64,000 nt of DNA from JBBQNJ01 sp038329845. Its GTDB lineage: Bacteria > Planctomycetota > Phycisphaerae > Tepidisphaerales > Tepidisphaeraceae. This document shows positions 1 through 8,605 of this stretch, one piece after another. The notes under the pieces were generated by a model. It saw only the letters and a list, made by a program, of their open reading frames with translations. It had not been told where the DNA came from and searched no databases. Position 1 is the stretch's first letter. Every line of letters begins with the position of its first letter. A program made the position numbers and the translations under genes. The DNA is taken from positions 17,452 through 81,451 of the forward strand of contig JBBQNJ010000008.1 in assembly GCA_038329845.1 (NCBI GenBank). Reading direction: 5' to 3'.

Positions 1-89
1 GGAGCCATCGCACCTTCGCATCGGCATCATCGCAAGCGGGATCATCGGGGATCAAAGACATCGATGCGGCTCCATTCGCAGGGAGTGCC

Positions 90-1736
90 TCAGCGGGCGA
101 CGGGGTCGGACCGAACCATCACCGGCGGCGGCGCGGGAGTGTACACGCGGCTGTAGCGGGTGGTCAGATCGTTCAGCGGCTGCCAGGCGAAAAACATCAG
201 CAGCACCGCCACGGCGCACACGACCGCGACGACCGTGCCGATGGGATTGGGCGTCCAGGCCGGCGCATTGTCCGGCCCGGGTTGCAGGTACATCACCTTT
301 AACACGCGAACGTAGTAGAATAGACTGATAATCGTGTTGACGCCAATGACGCCGACCAGCACCCACCACCAACCCCCGGCCTGGATCAACACCCACAGCA
401 CGTTCACCTTGGCGACGAATCCTGCCAGCGGCGGAAGGCCGACGAGGCTGAACATGAATACGCCCATGCACGCGGCCAGGACCGGCGAGCGCCGACCCAG
501 CCCGGCGTAGTCGGGGATATTCTCCGAGCCGGTCTGGCGGTAGATCAACCCGGCGACGGTGAACGCGCCGAGGTTCATGAATACATAGACCGCCAGGTAG
601 AGCAGCAGCGCCTGGCCGGGAAGACTTGCTCCGCCAGGGCCGATGACATGGAAATCGCCGTGGTTGATCAATACCGACAGCGCGCACAACATGTATCCGG
701 CGTGCGCGATCGAGCTGTAGGCGAGCAGGCGTTTGATGTTTTCCTGGAAGAGCGCCGCGGTGTTGCCGACGGTCGCGGAGACCGCACCCATGATGCCAAG
801 CGTCGCGGCGATGAGGGTGAGAGAAATCCCCGGGGCGTTTTCGAATCCCAGCGCTGAGGCGATCACCATCAACACCCGCAGCAGCAGCACCAGGGCAGCG
901 CCCTTGGACGCCACGGACAGAAACGCGCTGACCTCCATGCTGGCGCCCTCGAAGACATCGGGACACCAGAAATGCAGCGGGACTGCGCTGATCTTAAAGC
1001 CGATGCCGATGATCAATCCCACCAGCGCCACCACGGTCAGGGCCGTGGCCCCGGCCCCGGCGGCCCCCGGGGCCCCCGCCGCCGCGCCCAAGGCCAGTTG
1101 TTCGGCGATCCGTTCGAGCTGCAACGACCCGTACAGGCCATAGAGCATGCTCAATCCGTAGATCATGATCGAACTGGTGGCGGCACCGAACAGAACGTAC
1201 TTGATCGACGCTTCGGCCCCCAGCCGGCGCGTCTTGCGGAAACCGGCCAGCACGTAGCTGGGCAGCGACGCCATTTCGATCGCCATCACCAGCATCAAAA
1301 GATTGGTCGTCGAGGACATCAGGCACATGCCCAAGGTCGCGCCCAGCAGCAGCACAAAGAATTCCGGGCCGTCGCCTTCGTGCATGGTCGAGGAGGTCGT
1401 CCCCAGCCACATCAACACGATGCCGCTGGAAAACAGCAGTAGCAGCACCTTCCAGAGCATCGCCGGGGCATCGGCCACGAGCATGGGGTAGAGGCGATTG
1501 GCGCCCGGATCATCCGCCAGGCCGACGATGAGCAAGGAACCGAGGGCCGTCAGCAGCCCGAGAAGCGCGACCATCGCCGCGGGGATGTTGCTCTTGCGAG
1601 GGGTGAAGAACGGAGTAAGCAGCACCGCGGCGATGGCGATGATCAGCCACAGCTCGGCCGCGAAGAAGCGCAGTTCGCTCCAGGCGGGGATGAATGGGCC
1701 GTGGGTGACGGCGAGGTTGGAAAGCATCGGGATCAT
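90..1736 (-). CDS. nuoN: NADH-quinone oxidoreductase subunit N
   Basis: A 548-residue, very hydrophobic protein of the proton-translocating antiporter family, one of the three antiporter-like subunits in the membrane arm of respiratory complex I (established family role). The centre carries the expected polar residues in membrane helices, for example the KISAVPLHFW and ENIKRLLAYSSIAH segments, which correspond to the proton-channel lysine regions of NuoN. It is the last gene of the minus-strand nuoHJKLMN run, 67 bases after nuoM. A Gly/Ala-rich loop near residues 216-230 is a lineage-specific insertion. The 89 bases beyond the stop hold nothing recognisable. Confidence 0.95.
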   Translation of the reverse strand: MIPMLSNLAVTHGPFIPAWSELRFFAAELWLIIAIAAVLLTPFFTPRKSNIPAAMVALLGLLTALGSLLIVGLADDPGANRLYPMLVADAPAMLWKVLLLLFSSGIVLMWLGTTSSTMHEGDGPEFFVLLLGATLGMCLMSSTTNLLMLVMAIEMASLPSYVLAGFRKTRRLGAEASIKYVLFGAATSSIMIYGLSMLYGLYGSLQLERIAEQLALGAAAGAPGAAGAGATALTVVALVGLIIGIGFKISAVPLHFWCPDVFEGASMEVSAFLSVASKGAALVLLLRVLMVIASALGFENAPGISLTLIAATLGIMGAVSATVGNTAALFQENIKRLLAYSSIAHAGYMLCALSVLINHGDFHVIGPGGASLPGQALLLYLAVYVFMNLGAFTVAGLIYRQTGSENIPDYAGLGRRSPVLAACMGVFMFSLVGLPPLAGFVAKVNVLWVLIQAGGWWWVLVGVIGVNTIISLFYYVRVLKVMYLQPGPDNAPAWTPNPIGTVVAVVCAVAVLLMFFAWQPLNDLTTRYSRVYTPAPPPVMVRSDPVAR

Positions 1737-1803
1737 TCGTGCATGGCCGCTTGAGAAAAGTTTCCAGCGTCAAGGTCGCCGACGAGCGACCGCGCGCTGC
1801 GGG

Positions 1804-3426
1804 CTATCGAGCCGCCGTCACCGCCGTCGGACCGTGGCTGATCAGATGGATAAACGAATCGACGGTTCGATCGGTCATGTTGAAAAAAAAGATCGTCGGC
1901 AACACGCCCAGCAGAAGCGCCATCGCCGCCAGGGGCGCCAGCACCGTGACTTCGCGGCGATCCACCTCGGGAAAATCACGATATTCAGGCTTTTCCGGGC
2001 CGAAATAGACGCGCTGGACGGTCCAGAGCATGTACCCGGCGGTGAGGACCACGCCGGTGCAGGCGATAATCGCCAGGACATAAATCTGCGTCGTCGTGGC
2101 GAATCCGCCGGCGACGAGGATCGAGTCGGCCTTGGCCGCGGCGAATGATCCCAGCAGCACCAGCACCTCGCCGACGAACCCGCACAACCCCGGCAATCCC
2201 AAGTTGGCGAACATCGCCACCGTCGCTAAGCCGGTATAGATCGGCATGGTGGTCGCCAATCCGCCGAAGCGCGACAGCTCGCGGTGATGGGCGCGGTCGT
2301 ACACCACCCCCACCACAAAGAACATCATCGCGCTGGTGATCCCGTGGGCCACCATCATGAACAGCGCCCCGTTGATCGCCGCCGTCGTCATCATCGCAGC
2401 ACCGAGGGTCACGAATCCCATGTGCGACACCGACGAGTAGGCGACCAGTTTCTTAAAGTCGGTCTGCGCCATCGCGCACAGCGCGCCGTAGACGATGCTC
2501 ACCACGCCGATGATGGCGATCAGCATCCACAGGTGCTTGGCGGCGTCGGGGAACAGCGGATAGGCGATCCGGAAAATACCGTAGCCGCCCATTTTCAGCA
2601 GAATCGCGGCAAGGATCATGCTGATGGGCGTGGGCGCTTCGACGTGTGCATCCGGCAGCCAGGTATGCAGCGGGACAGCCGGGACTTTGATCAGGAACCC
2701 GAGCATCGCCAGAATGAAAAACGCTTTGGCGATGCCCAGGGTCATCCCGGCGGCGCCGAGCTTGCCCTCCTGGGCGAACTGGGCGAGGCGCACGAGGTCG
2801 AACGTGCCGTTGGGTACGATCTGGCGGCTGTAAAGATAGGTGCCGATCAGAACGATCAGCAGTCCGATCGATCCGACCAGCGTGTAAAGGAAGAACTTGA
2901 TCGCCGCGTATTCCTTCCGCGGCCCGCCCCAGATGCCGATCAAAAAGTACATCGGCAGCAGCGAGACCTCGAAAAAGACATAAAACAGGAAGAAATCGAG
3001 GGAAAGGAAGACCCCGAGGATGCCGGTCTCCAGGAACAGAAACAGCGCCATGTATCCCTTGGTCATCTTCTCGATGTTCCAGGAGGCGATGCAGCTCAGC
3101 AGGCAGATGAAGGTGGACAACAGTACCAGGGGCAGACTCAGCCCGTCGATCCCGACACGGTATTCGATATTGAACGCGGGGATCCATCGGGCGACGGTGA
3201 CGAGTTGCACCGACCCGCCGGTGCCGTGATAGCCGTAACTGCCCCCCGCGGAAAAGTCGAACACCCCGGGCAGAAGCAGCAGCAACGACAGCACGAAGGT
3301 GACCGCGCAAACCCCCAGCGCCGTCCAGCGCACCTTGTCGCGTCCCTTGGCGACCAGCACGAGCATCGCCCCGGCCGTGGGCAGGAAGATCAGCGCCGTC
3401 AGCAACCAGTGTTTAAAAAAGTCCAT
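1804..3426 (-). CDS. nuoM: NADH-quinone oxidoreductase subunit M
   Basis: A 540-residue antiporter-like membrane subunit of complex I. Diagnostic segments are the GIDGLSLPLVLLST block near the N-terminus, the KVPAVPLHTWLPDAHVEAPT block in the middle and the KKLVAYSSVSHMGFV block, all standard for NuoM. The open frame extends 13 codons further upstream, but I place the start at the internal ATG that gives MDFFKHWLL, because family members begin with this first membrane helix and the extension is Arg-rich. It lies between nuoL (78 bases upstream) and nuoN, on the same strand. Confidence 0.95.
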   Translation of the reverse strand: MDFFKHWLLTALIFLPTAGAMLVLVAKGRDKVRWTALGVCAVTFVLSLLLLLPGVFDFSAGGSYGYHGTGGSVQLVTVARWIPAFNIEYRVGIDGLSLPLVLLSTFICLLSCIASWNIEKMTKGYMALFLFLETGILGVFLSLDFFLFYVFFEVSLLPMYFLIGIWGGPRKEYAAIKFFLYTLVGSIGLLIVLIGTYLYSRQIVPNGTFDLVRLAQFAQEGKLGAAGMTLGIAKAFFILAMLGFLIKVPAVPLHTWLPDAHVEAPTPISMILAAILLKMGGYGIFRIAYPLFPDAAKHLWMLIAIIGVVSIVYGALCAMAQTDFKKLVAYSSVSHMGFVTLGAAMMTTAAINGALFMMVAHGITSAMMFFVVGVVYDRAHHRELSRFGGLATTMPIYTGLATVAMFANLGLPGLCGFVGEVLVLLGSFAAAKADSILVAGGFATTTQIYVLAIIACTGVVLTAGYMLWTVQRVYFGPEKPEYRDFPEVDRREVTVLAPLAAMALLLGVLPTIFFFNMTDRTVDSFIHLISHGPTAVTAAR

Positions 3427-3504
3427 GATTCTCGCTCGTAATCCCAGCCACCCAGCGCGATTCACCCGACGATCATCGTCGATTTTTCTCCACGCCGCGT
3501 GCGT

Positions 3505-5751
3505 CTACCTCGTCAGCACCACCAAAATCGCCCCGGCCAGCGTTATCGCCAGCGCGCCAAGCAACACCGTCACGTAATTGCGGATTCGCCCGGTCTGCGG
3601 GGCGCGAACCGCCGCGCCCAACTCGGCCGTCAACCGCCCGGCCCCGTTCACCGCGCCATCCACCACGTATACATCGTGCAGACCGGCCAGTTCGCTCGCC
3701 TTGTGCGTGACCCAGCCGACCAGGTTCACCAGGCCGTCCACCACGTATTTGTCGAAGGCCCCCGACAGCGCGCTCAGGGCCATCGTCGTGGCCACGAACA
3801 CGCTGAAGTACAGCTCGTCGAAATACAGCCGGTTCTTCAGCCAGATGTGAATCCATCCCAGCGGCGGAATCGCCACCAGCTTCTCGGCGATCGCGTACCC
3901 GTTGAAGTAGATCAACACCCCCAGCCCGATCCCCACTACGAACGCCCACGCCACCCAGGTGTGGACCAGATGCTCGCCATGCTCGAGCGCCTCGACCGAC
4001 GGCGACGCCTCGGACGCCTCTTCGGCCTCGCGCCTAGGCGCGGTGGACCAGGCGCTGTCGAACCCGGCGAATCGCGGCGTCTGGCCATCTGGCCCCGGCG
4101 CCATCATCGCCTGGCAATACGCCCGGTTCTCCGCGATCGAATAGGCCAGCAGTTCCTTCACCCCCATGGCGCTGCCGGCGATCACGCTTAGCACCGCCAG
4201 CACGATCAGCGGCACGTACATCACCGGCGACTCGTGCGCGTGGGCGTGAAGATGTTCGTTTCGCGGCTTGCCGGCGAAGGTGAGCATCCAGCAGCGCGTC
4301 ATGTAGAACGCCGTCACGTAGGCGATTACGGTCGGGAGGATGAAAAACGCCCAGTAGGCCCCCGAGCGCGCCGTCGTCCCGCCATGCGCTTCGGTCGCCG
4401 AAGCGGCAAAGGCGCCGGCGTGGGCGAGGATCATGTCCTTGGAATAAAACCCGGAAAAGCCGTAGCCTTGGCCCCCCACCACGATTCCCGTCCCCGCGAT
4501 CGCCAGCACCGCCACCGCGAAGGTGATCGCCGTCACCGGGATCTTGCGGAACAGCCCGCCGTACTGCGGCATCTCCTGCTCGTGATGGGCCGCGTGGATC
4601 ACGCTGCCGGAACCGAGGAACAGCAGGCTCTTGAAAAACGCGTGCGTGATCAGGTGGAACAGCCCCCCCACCCATGAGCCGATCCCCATCGCCAGAATCA
4701 TGTATCCCAGTTGCGACAGTGTCGAGAACGCCAGCACTTTTTTGATGTCGCTCTGGGCGATGGCGATCAATGCCGCCATGGTCAAGGTGATGCAGCCGAT
4801 GATGGCGATGAACAGCTTGGCATCGGGGGTGAGGATGGGAAAAATCCGGCCTACCAGGTAGACGCCGGCCGCGACCATGGTGGCGGCGTGGATCAGGGCG
4901 CTGACCGGGGTGGGGCCTTCCATCGCATCGGGCAGCCACACATGCAGCGGGAACTGGGCGCTCTTGCCGACGGCACCGAAAAACAGGCCGATCCCCATGA
5001 TCGTCAGCAGCGATCCGCCGAACCAGGTGGCATCGGGCAATGTCAACCCGGTGAGGTGCGTCCCGTCGATCATTCCCGCCTGACCCAGCGCCACCCACAT
5101 ATGGGGCAAGGTCACGTTGCCCAGGTGATAGAAGAGGATGCCGAAGCCGATGAGGAATCCGAAGTCGCCGATGCGGTTGACGACGAAGGCCTTGATCGCG
5201 GCGTTGCTGGCGCTCTTTTTTTCGTACCAGAACCCGATCAGCAGATAGGAACAAAGCCCGACCAGTTCCCAGAAAATGAACAGTTGCAGGAGGGTTCCGC
5301 CCAGCACCAGCCCAAGCATGGAAAAGCAGAAAAGGCCCAGGTAAGTGAAAAATCGGGCGAAGCGCTTGTCCTCTCGCATGTAGCCGAGACTGAAGACGTG
5401 GACGACCGTCGAGACCAAAGTCACCATCGAGAACATAGCGATGGTGAGGCTGTCGACGAAGATGCCCACATCGAGATACCCGGGATGATCCTGCTGGATT
5501 CCAGCGCCCACGGGCACCCATTTGACCGGCAGATTGATCGGGCCCCGCCCGGCGCCCCACTCGGCCGTGGCGCCGACGTTCAGCCAGAGCATCATCGCCA
5601 TCATCGAGAAGACAAACGATCCGAAAATCGCCGCCGTGGCGACGTAGCCGGCCAGCGGAGTCCCCATCCGCTTGCCGACGAACGTCAACAGCGCGAACGA
5701 CGCCAGCGGCAGGAGCGTGGCGATCAGTAATAGCAAGGCCGGAGTGGGCAT
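3505..5751 (-). CDS. nuoL: NADH-quinone oxidoreductase subunit L
   Basis: The largest antiporter-like subunit of complex I, 748 residues with this start against about 610-660 in typical NuoL. The core has the FFWELVGLCSYLLIGFW, NRIGDFGFLIG, KSAQFPLHVWLPDAMEGPTPVSALIHAATMV-type and KKVLAFSTLSQLGYM blocks. The extra length comes from a charged, Glu-rich insertion before the last helices (EEASEASPSVEALEHGEHLVH) and a long C-terminal amphipathic and membrane region. The reading frame is open for 133 more codons upstream, but these overlap nuoK out of frame and are Arg-rich, so the ATG giving MPTPALLLL is preferred. The gap to nuoK is 68 bases. Confidence 0.95.
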   Translation of the reverse strand: MPTPALLLLIATLLPLASFALLTFVGKRMGTPLAGYVATAAIFGSFVFSMMAMMLWLNVGATAEWGAGRGPINLPVKWVPVGAGIQQDHPGYLDVGIFVDSLTIAMFSMVTLVSTVVHVFSLGYMREDKRFARFFTYLGLFCFSMLGLVLGGTLLQLFIFWELVGLCSYLLIGFWYEKKSASNAAIKAFVVNRIGDFGFLIGFGILFYHLGNVTLPHMWVALGQAGMIDGTHLTGLTLPDATWFGGSLLTIMGIGLFFGAVGKSAQFPLHVWLPDAMEGPTPVSALIHAATMVAAGVYLVGRIFPILTPDAKLFIAIIGCITLTMAALIAIAQSDIKKVLAFSTLSQLGYMILAMGIGSWVGGLFHLITHAFFKSLLFLGSGSVIHAAHHEQEMPQYGGLFRKIPVTAITFAVAVLAIAGTGIVVGGQGYGFSGFYSKDMILAHAGAFAASATEAHGGTTARSGAYWAFFILPTVIAYVTAFYMTRCWMLTFAGKPRNEHLHAHAHESPVMYVPLIVLAVLSVIAGSAMGVKELLAYSIAENRAYCQAMMAPGPDGQTPRFAGFDSAWSTAPRREAEEASEASPSVEALEHGEHLVHTWVAWAFVVGIGLGVLIYFNGYAIAEKLVAIPPLGWIHIWLKNRLYFDELYFSVFVATTMALSALSGAFDKYVVDGLVNLVGWVTHKASELAGLHDVYVVDGAVNGAGRLTAELGAAVRAPQTGRIRNYVTVLLGALAITLAGAILVVLTR

Positions 5752-5819
5752 TCGATGGTTTCCGCGATTGAACAAGCGGCGAATCCGCCGCGACGCTGGA
5801 CTGGTCAGACCCGCCGGGA

Positions 5820-6200
5820 CTATCCGCGCAACTCGCGGGCTCGCTCGACATCGATTGTCGAGAAATTGTTGTAAAAGTTCAGGAAAATCGCCAGCGCCAC
5901 CGCCGCCTCGGCCGCCGCCAGCACGATCACGAACAACGCGAAGACCTGGCCGTCCAGCAGCGCCGCGGCGCTCGATCCGCCATGGGCGAATCGGTTGAAC
6001 GCCACCAGGTTGACGTTGGCGGCGTTGAGGACCAGTTCCACACCGATCAAGATGCCGATCGCGTTGCGCTTGACCAGCATCGACAAAAGTCCGCACACAA
6101 ACAGCGCCGCGCTTAAAATCAGGTAATGATGCAGCCCGACGGCGGCCCACGAGCCGTCGGCCAGCGCTAATGGGATGGAACTCAGCGATATCACGACCAT
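5820..6200 (-). CDS. nuoK: NADH-quinone oxidoreductase subunit K
   Basis: A 126-residue subunit with three predicted membrane helices. The LHHYLILSAALFVCGL start, the IGILIGVELVLNAANVNLVAF segment with its conserved glutamate in helix 2, and the later glutamate of AAAEAAVALAIFL are characteristic of NuoK. NuoK is usually about 100 residues; the extra part is an N-terminal lead of about 22 residues. The start overlaps the end of nuoJ by 10 bases, which suggests translational coupling. Confidence 0.94.
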   Translation of the reverse strand: MVVISLSSIPLALADGSWAAVGLHHYLILSAALFVCGLLSMLVKRNAIGILIGVELVLNAANVNLVAFNRFAHGGSSAAALLDGQVFALFVIVLAAAEAAVALAIFLNFYNNFSTIDVERARELRG

Positions 6201-6802
6201 TTCCTCGCCGTTTGCGAAAGTGCGGCTTCGTTAAGCGCCGCTTCCTTCGCTACCTCCGGCTCGCGCCGACGCGCCTTGGCCAGATACGCCGCGCCGATCA
6301 TCACCACCAGCAACAACACGCTGGCCAGCTCGAACGGCAGTAGATATTGCCCGAGCAACAGCTCTCCCAGATGCCGAACGGGATATTCCAGGTCCGCCCC
6401 AGCCACTGGCGGCTTATCGGCAAAGCGAGTCTGGACGATCGCCGCCACCAGGGCCGTCAGCAGCACTGCGCCGATTATCAGCGCCACGACGACCTCGATC
6501 GTTTTCGGCTGGAAGCGCGAAAACGGGCTTTTGCTTGTGAGCATAACGCCAAAGACGATCAAAATCAGGGTTCCGCCGGCGTAAACCACAAGCTGGACCG
6601 CCGCCAGAAACTCGGCGTGGAGCAGGAAGTACAACCCCGCCACGCCTACCAGCGCGAACAGTAGGCACAAAGCCGTGCGGACGATGTTGCGCGTGGCCAC
6701 GACCCCGATCGCCGACGCTACGCTTATCGCCGCGAACAGGTAGAACAACACCGCTGCGGCGGGCGATTCGGGAATTTGAGCCAGACAGGGCAGAACGCTC
6801 AT
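6191..6802 (-). CDS. nuoJ: NADH-quinone oxidoreductase subunit J
   Basis: A 203-residue membrane subunit of complex I. It has about five hydrophobic helices and the NuoJ signature around residues 45-85 (RTALCLLFALVGVAGLYFLL, then AAVQLVVYAGGTLILIVFGVML, which includes the pi-bulge helix seen in this family). The C-terminal 25 residues are charged. It follows nuoH directly with a 4-base overlap at 6799-6802 (stop and start interlocked). The peripheral subunit gene nuoI, which usually lies between nuoH and nuoJ, is absent here. Confidence 0.94.
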   Translation of the reverse strand: MSVLPCLAQIPESPAAAVLFYLFAAISVASAIGVVATRNIVRTALCLLFALVGVAGLYFLLHAEFLAAVQLVVYAGGTLILIVFGVMLTSKSPFSRFQPKTIEVVVALIIGAVLLTALVAAIVQTRFADKPPVAGADLEYPVRHLGELLLGQYLLPFELASVLLLVVMIGAAYLAKARRREPEVAKEAALNEAALSQTARKWS

Positions 6803-8178
6803 GCCTTGGCGACCTCCACCTCGAGAGGGAACGGATCCGGATCGGTCAGCCGCTGCTTATGCCCCCGTCCACTGGCGATGGCATACAAGATCCACATCAT
6901 GATCAACCCCACCAGCGTCAGGCCCACCAGGCCCAGTGTGATCTGCGTGACCAGCGCCCCGACGGCGTCGGCCCCGCTCCAGGACTGCCAACGCCATGGG
7001 TTATAAGCGAACCACGGCACGCCATACAGTTCCGGGATCAGCAACTGCCAGACCGCCGCCCCCAGCAGCAGGGCGCAGCTCAGCGGCAACAATACCTTCA
7101 CGCAGGCGTACAGCACCTGGTCAATCCGCGGACGCGGCAAGGTCCAGCGCAGCCACATCTGCACGAATACGATCAACAAGGCCTTGAGCGTGAAGGTCGC
7201 GGCACCGATAAGATTGACCACGATTAGCCCGGTGGTGTTTCCCGAAAGCGTGTACTCGTGGTAATACCGCCCGATCAGCCCGAACGGATCATTCCAACCG
7301 CCCAGAAACAGCGCTGCCTGGATCCCCCCCACCACGAACATCGCGGCGTATTCGGCGAAGAATAAGAAACTCCAGCGCAGCCCGGAATATTCGGTGTGAA
7401 ACCCGGCGACCAGTTCCGATTCGCTTTCCGGCAGATCGAACGGCGCGCGTTTGTTGCTGGCCAGCGAGGCAATGAAATAGGTGAAAAATGCCAGAAAAAC
7501 GAACGGATTGCGAAACATCAGCCAGGTGTGCAGCCCGCCCGACTGTAGATGCCCCAGGCGAACCATGTTCAGCGTCCCGGCGCTCATCACCGCCACGATG
7601 ATCGAGATGCCTAGCGGGATTTCGTAGCTGACCATCTGGCAGGCCTCGCGCATCGCGCCGTAGACCGACCACTTATTGTTCGACGCCCAGCCGGCCAGGA
7701 TCACCCCCATGACCTCGACGCTGAGAATCGCCAAAATCCAGAACAGTCCGGCACTCAATCGCGGCTCGAAGGTCAGGTCAGGCCCGAAAGGGATCGCCAG
7801 AAACGCCGCGAAAACCGGCGCGAACGCGATGTAGGGCGCCAGGCGGAACAACAGTGCATCGGCGTCTTTCGGGCACAAATCCTCCTTAACCAGCAACTTC
7901 ACCCCATCGGCCAGCGATTGCAGAATCCCGATCGGCCCGACGCGGGTGGGGCCTAGGCGGCTTTGGATGTGCCCGGCAACTTTTCGTTCCCACCAGATGA
8001 ACAGCATCACCATCAGCAGTACCGCCGGGAGGAAAAATCCCCCCGCAACCACCAGACTGAACCCCATTTGCGCCCAGGCGTTCGCCGGGTCGATCCCCAG
8101 CGCCTGAAGGATGCTCGTCTGGAACAGCGCCGACGGCTTCGGGTCGATCACGAAAGCGATGGAAGGCAAAATCGTCAT
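6799..8178 (-). CDS. nuoH: NADH-quinone oxidoreductase subunit H
   Basis: Complex I membrane subunit at the quinone-binding junction, 459 residues with the chosen start. Segments IWWERKVAGHIQSRLGPTRVG and ADGVKLLVKED near the N-terminus, ASNNKWSVYGAMREACQMVSYE in the middle and RAPFDLPESESELVAGFHTEYSG are hallmark NuoH motifs, and their acidic residues line the quinone cavity in known structures. It is longer than the usual 325-350 residues because of an N-terminal lead and extra helices near the C-terminus. The open frame reaches 8307, but that part lies in a palindromic element and upstream of a good promoter, so the ATG at 8178 is preferred. First gene of the nuoHJKLMN operon. Confidence 0.94.
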   Translation of the reverse strand: MTILPSIAFVIDPKPSALFQTSILQALGIDPANAWAQMGFSLVVAGGFFLPAVLLMVMLFIWWERKVAGHIQSRLGPTRVGPIGILQSLADGVKLLVKEDLCPKDADALLFRLAPYIAFAPVFAAFLAIPFGPDLTFEPRLSAGLFWILAILSVEVMGVILAGWASNNKWSVYGAMREACQMVSYEIPLGISIIVAVMSAGTLNMVRLGHLQSGGLHTWLMFRNPFVFLAFFTYFIASLASNKRAPFDLPESESELVAGFHTEYSGLRWSFLFFAEYAAMFVVGGIQAALFLGGWNDPFGLIGRYYHEYTLSGNTTGLIVVNLIGAATFTLKALLIVFVQMWLRWTLPRPRIDQVLYACVKVLLPLSCALLLGAAVWQLLIPELYGVPWFAYNPWRWQSWSGADAVGALVTQITLGLVGLTLVGLIMMWILYAIASGRGHKQRLTDPDPFPLEVEVAKA

Positions 8179-8215
8179 AAACGAGTGCGAAAGAGGGCGA
8201 CAGCGACGACGCGCA

Positions 8216-8243
8216 TGTATAGGAGTCGCGACCACGCTGTCAA
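8216..8243 (-). promoter_or_regulatory. Sigma-70-like promoter for the nuoH-N operon
   Basis: Read on the minus strand: a perfect TTGACA -35 box (8238-8243), a 16-base spacer, and TATACA as -10 (8216-8221). The predicted start site is some 30 bases before the nuoH ATG at 8178. It lies between nuoH and the palindromic element that starts at 8285. Confidence 0.65.
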
Positions 8244-8284
8244 GCGACCGGCATTTTCGCGATGTTGTCGGCGACCCGAAAATA

Positions 8285-8514
8285 AAAGGGGACGCGCTGA
8301 ATGCCATTCACTTAAGGTGAAAACGTCTGGGAAAATCGGCCGTATCGGGCGAATACGGCAGTTGAGTTCGCCAACTTTGGCCCTTAAGTGAATGGCATTC
8401 GAGACGCGCTCCTTTTTTCACAGGGTAATAATATTACGTTATTATCTCTGGAGGTTATCTGAGTATTTATCAGTATCGTGGCGGAACTATTGAAAAAGAA
8501 GCGCGTCCCCTTTG
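8285..8514. repeat. Palindromic REPIN/MITE-like element, copy 1 (interrupted)
   Basis: Outer inverted repeat. The left arm, AAAGGGGACGCGCT (8285-8298) continued by CCTTTTTTC at 8411-8419, matches the reverse complement of the right arm 8492-8514. Without the inner insertion the element would be about 118 bases with an AT-rich middle, far from the window's GC content. A second copy with the same arms is at 29501-29612. It sits upstream of both nuoH and the divergent GNAT gene. The element carries no gene and would need a transposase supplied elsewhere. Confidence 0.75.
8299..8400. repeat. Second palindromic element inserted inside the first
   Basis: A 102-base element bounded by a perfect 19-base inverted repeat: GAATGCCATTCACTTAAGG at 8299-8317 and its reverse complement ending at 8400. 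The octamer GACGCGCT is found immediately before it (8291-8298) and again at 8403-8410, consistent with a target-site duplication made when it landed in the outer element. The interior has a smaller hairpin around CCGTATCGGGCGAATACGG. Confidence 0.7.
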
Positions 8515-8605
8515 TTCGTTATCGGCGTGAAGCGGTGGCGGCGCATCAGTGGATGGCGCGGGCGACGTTTACGGCGGGCGCGCGGGGAGATATTCTCGGT
8601 CGATC

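Noticed and set aside
2284..3441. 385-codon frame on the plus strand opposite nuoM
   Set aside because: A shadow of a GC-rich coding strand; composition is His/Gln/Arg-rich and low in hydrophobic residues, with no family pattern. The same applies to the long frames opposite metG, fnlA, the dehydrogenase and the glycosyltransferases.
5752..6150. 133-codon N-terminal extension of nuoL
   Set aside because: It overlaps nuoK out of frame, is Arg-rich and unlike any NuoL; the internal ATG gives the family N-terminus.
8179..8307. 43-codon N-terminal extension of nuoH
   Set aside because: It begins inside a palindromic element and covers the TTGACA/TATACA promoter, so it is unlikely to be translated.
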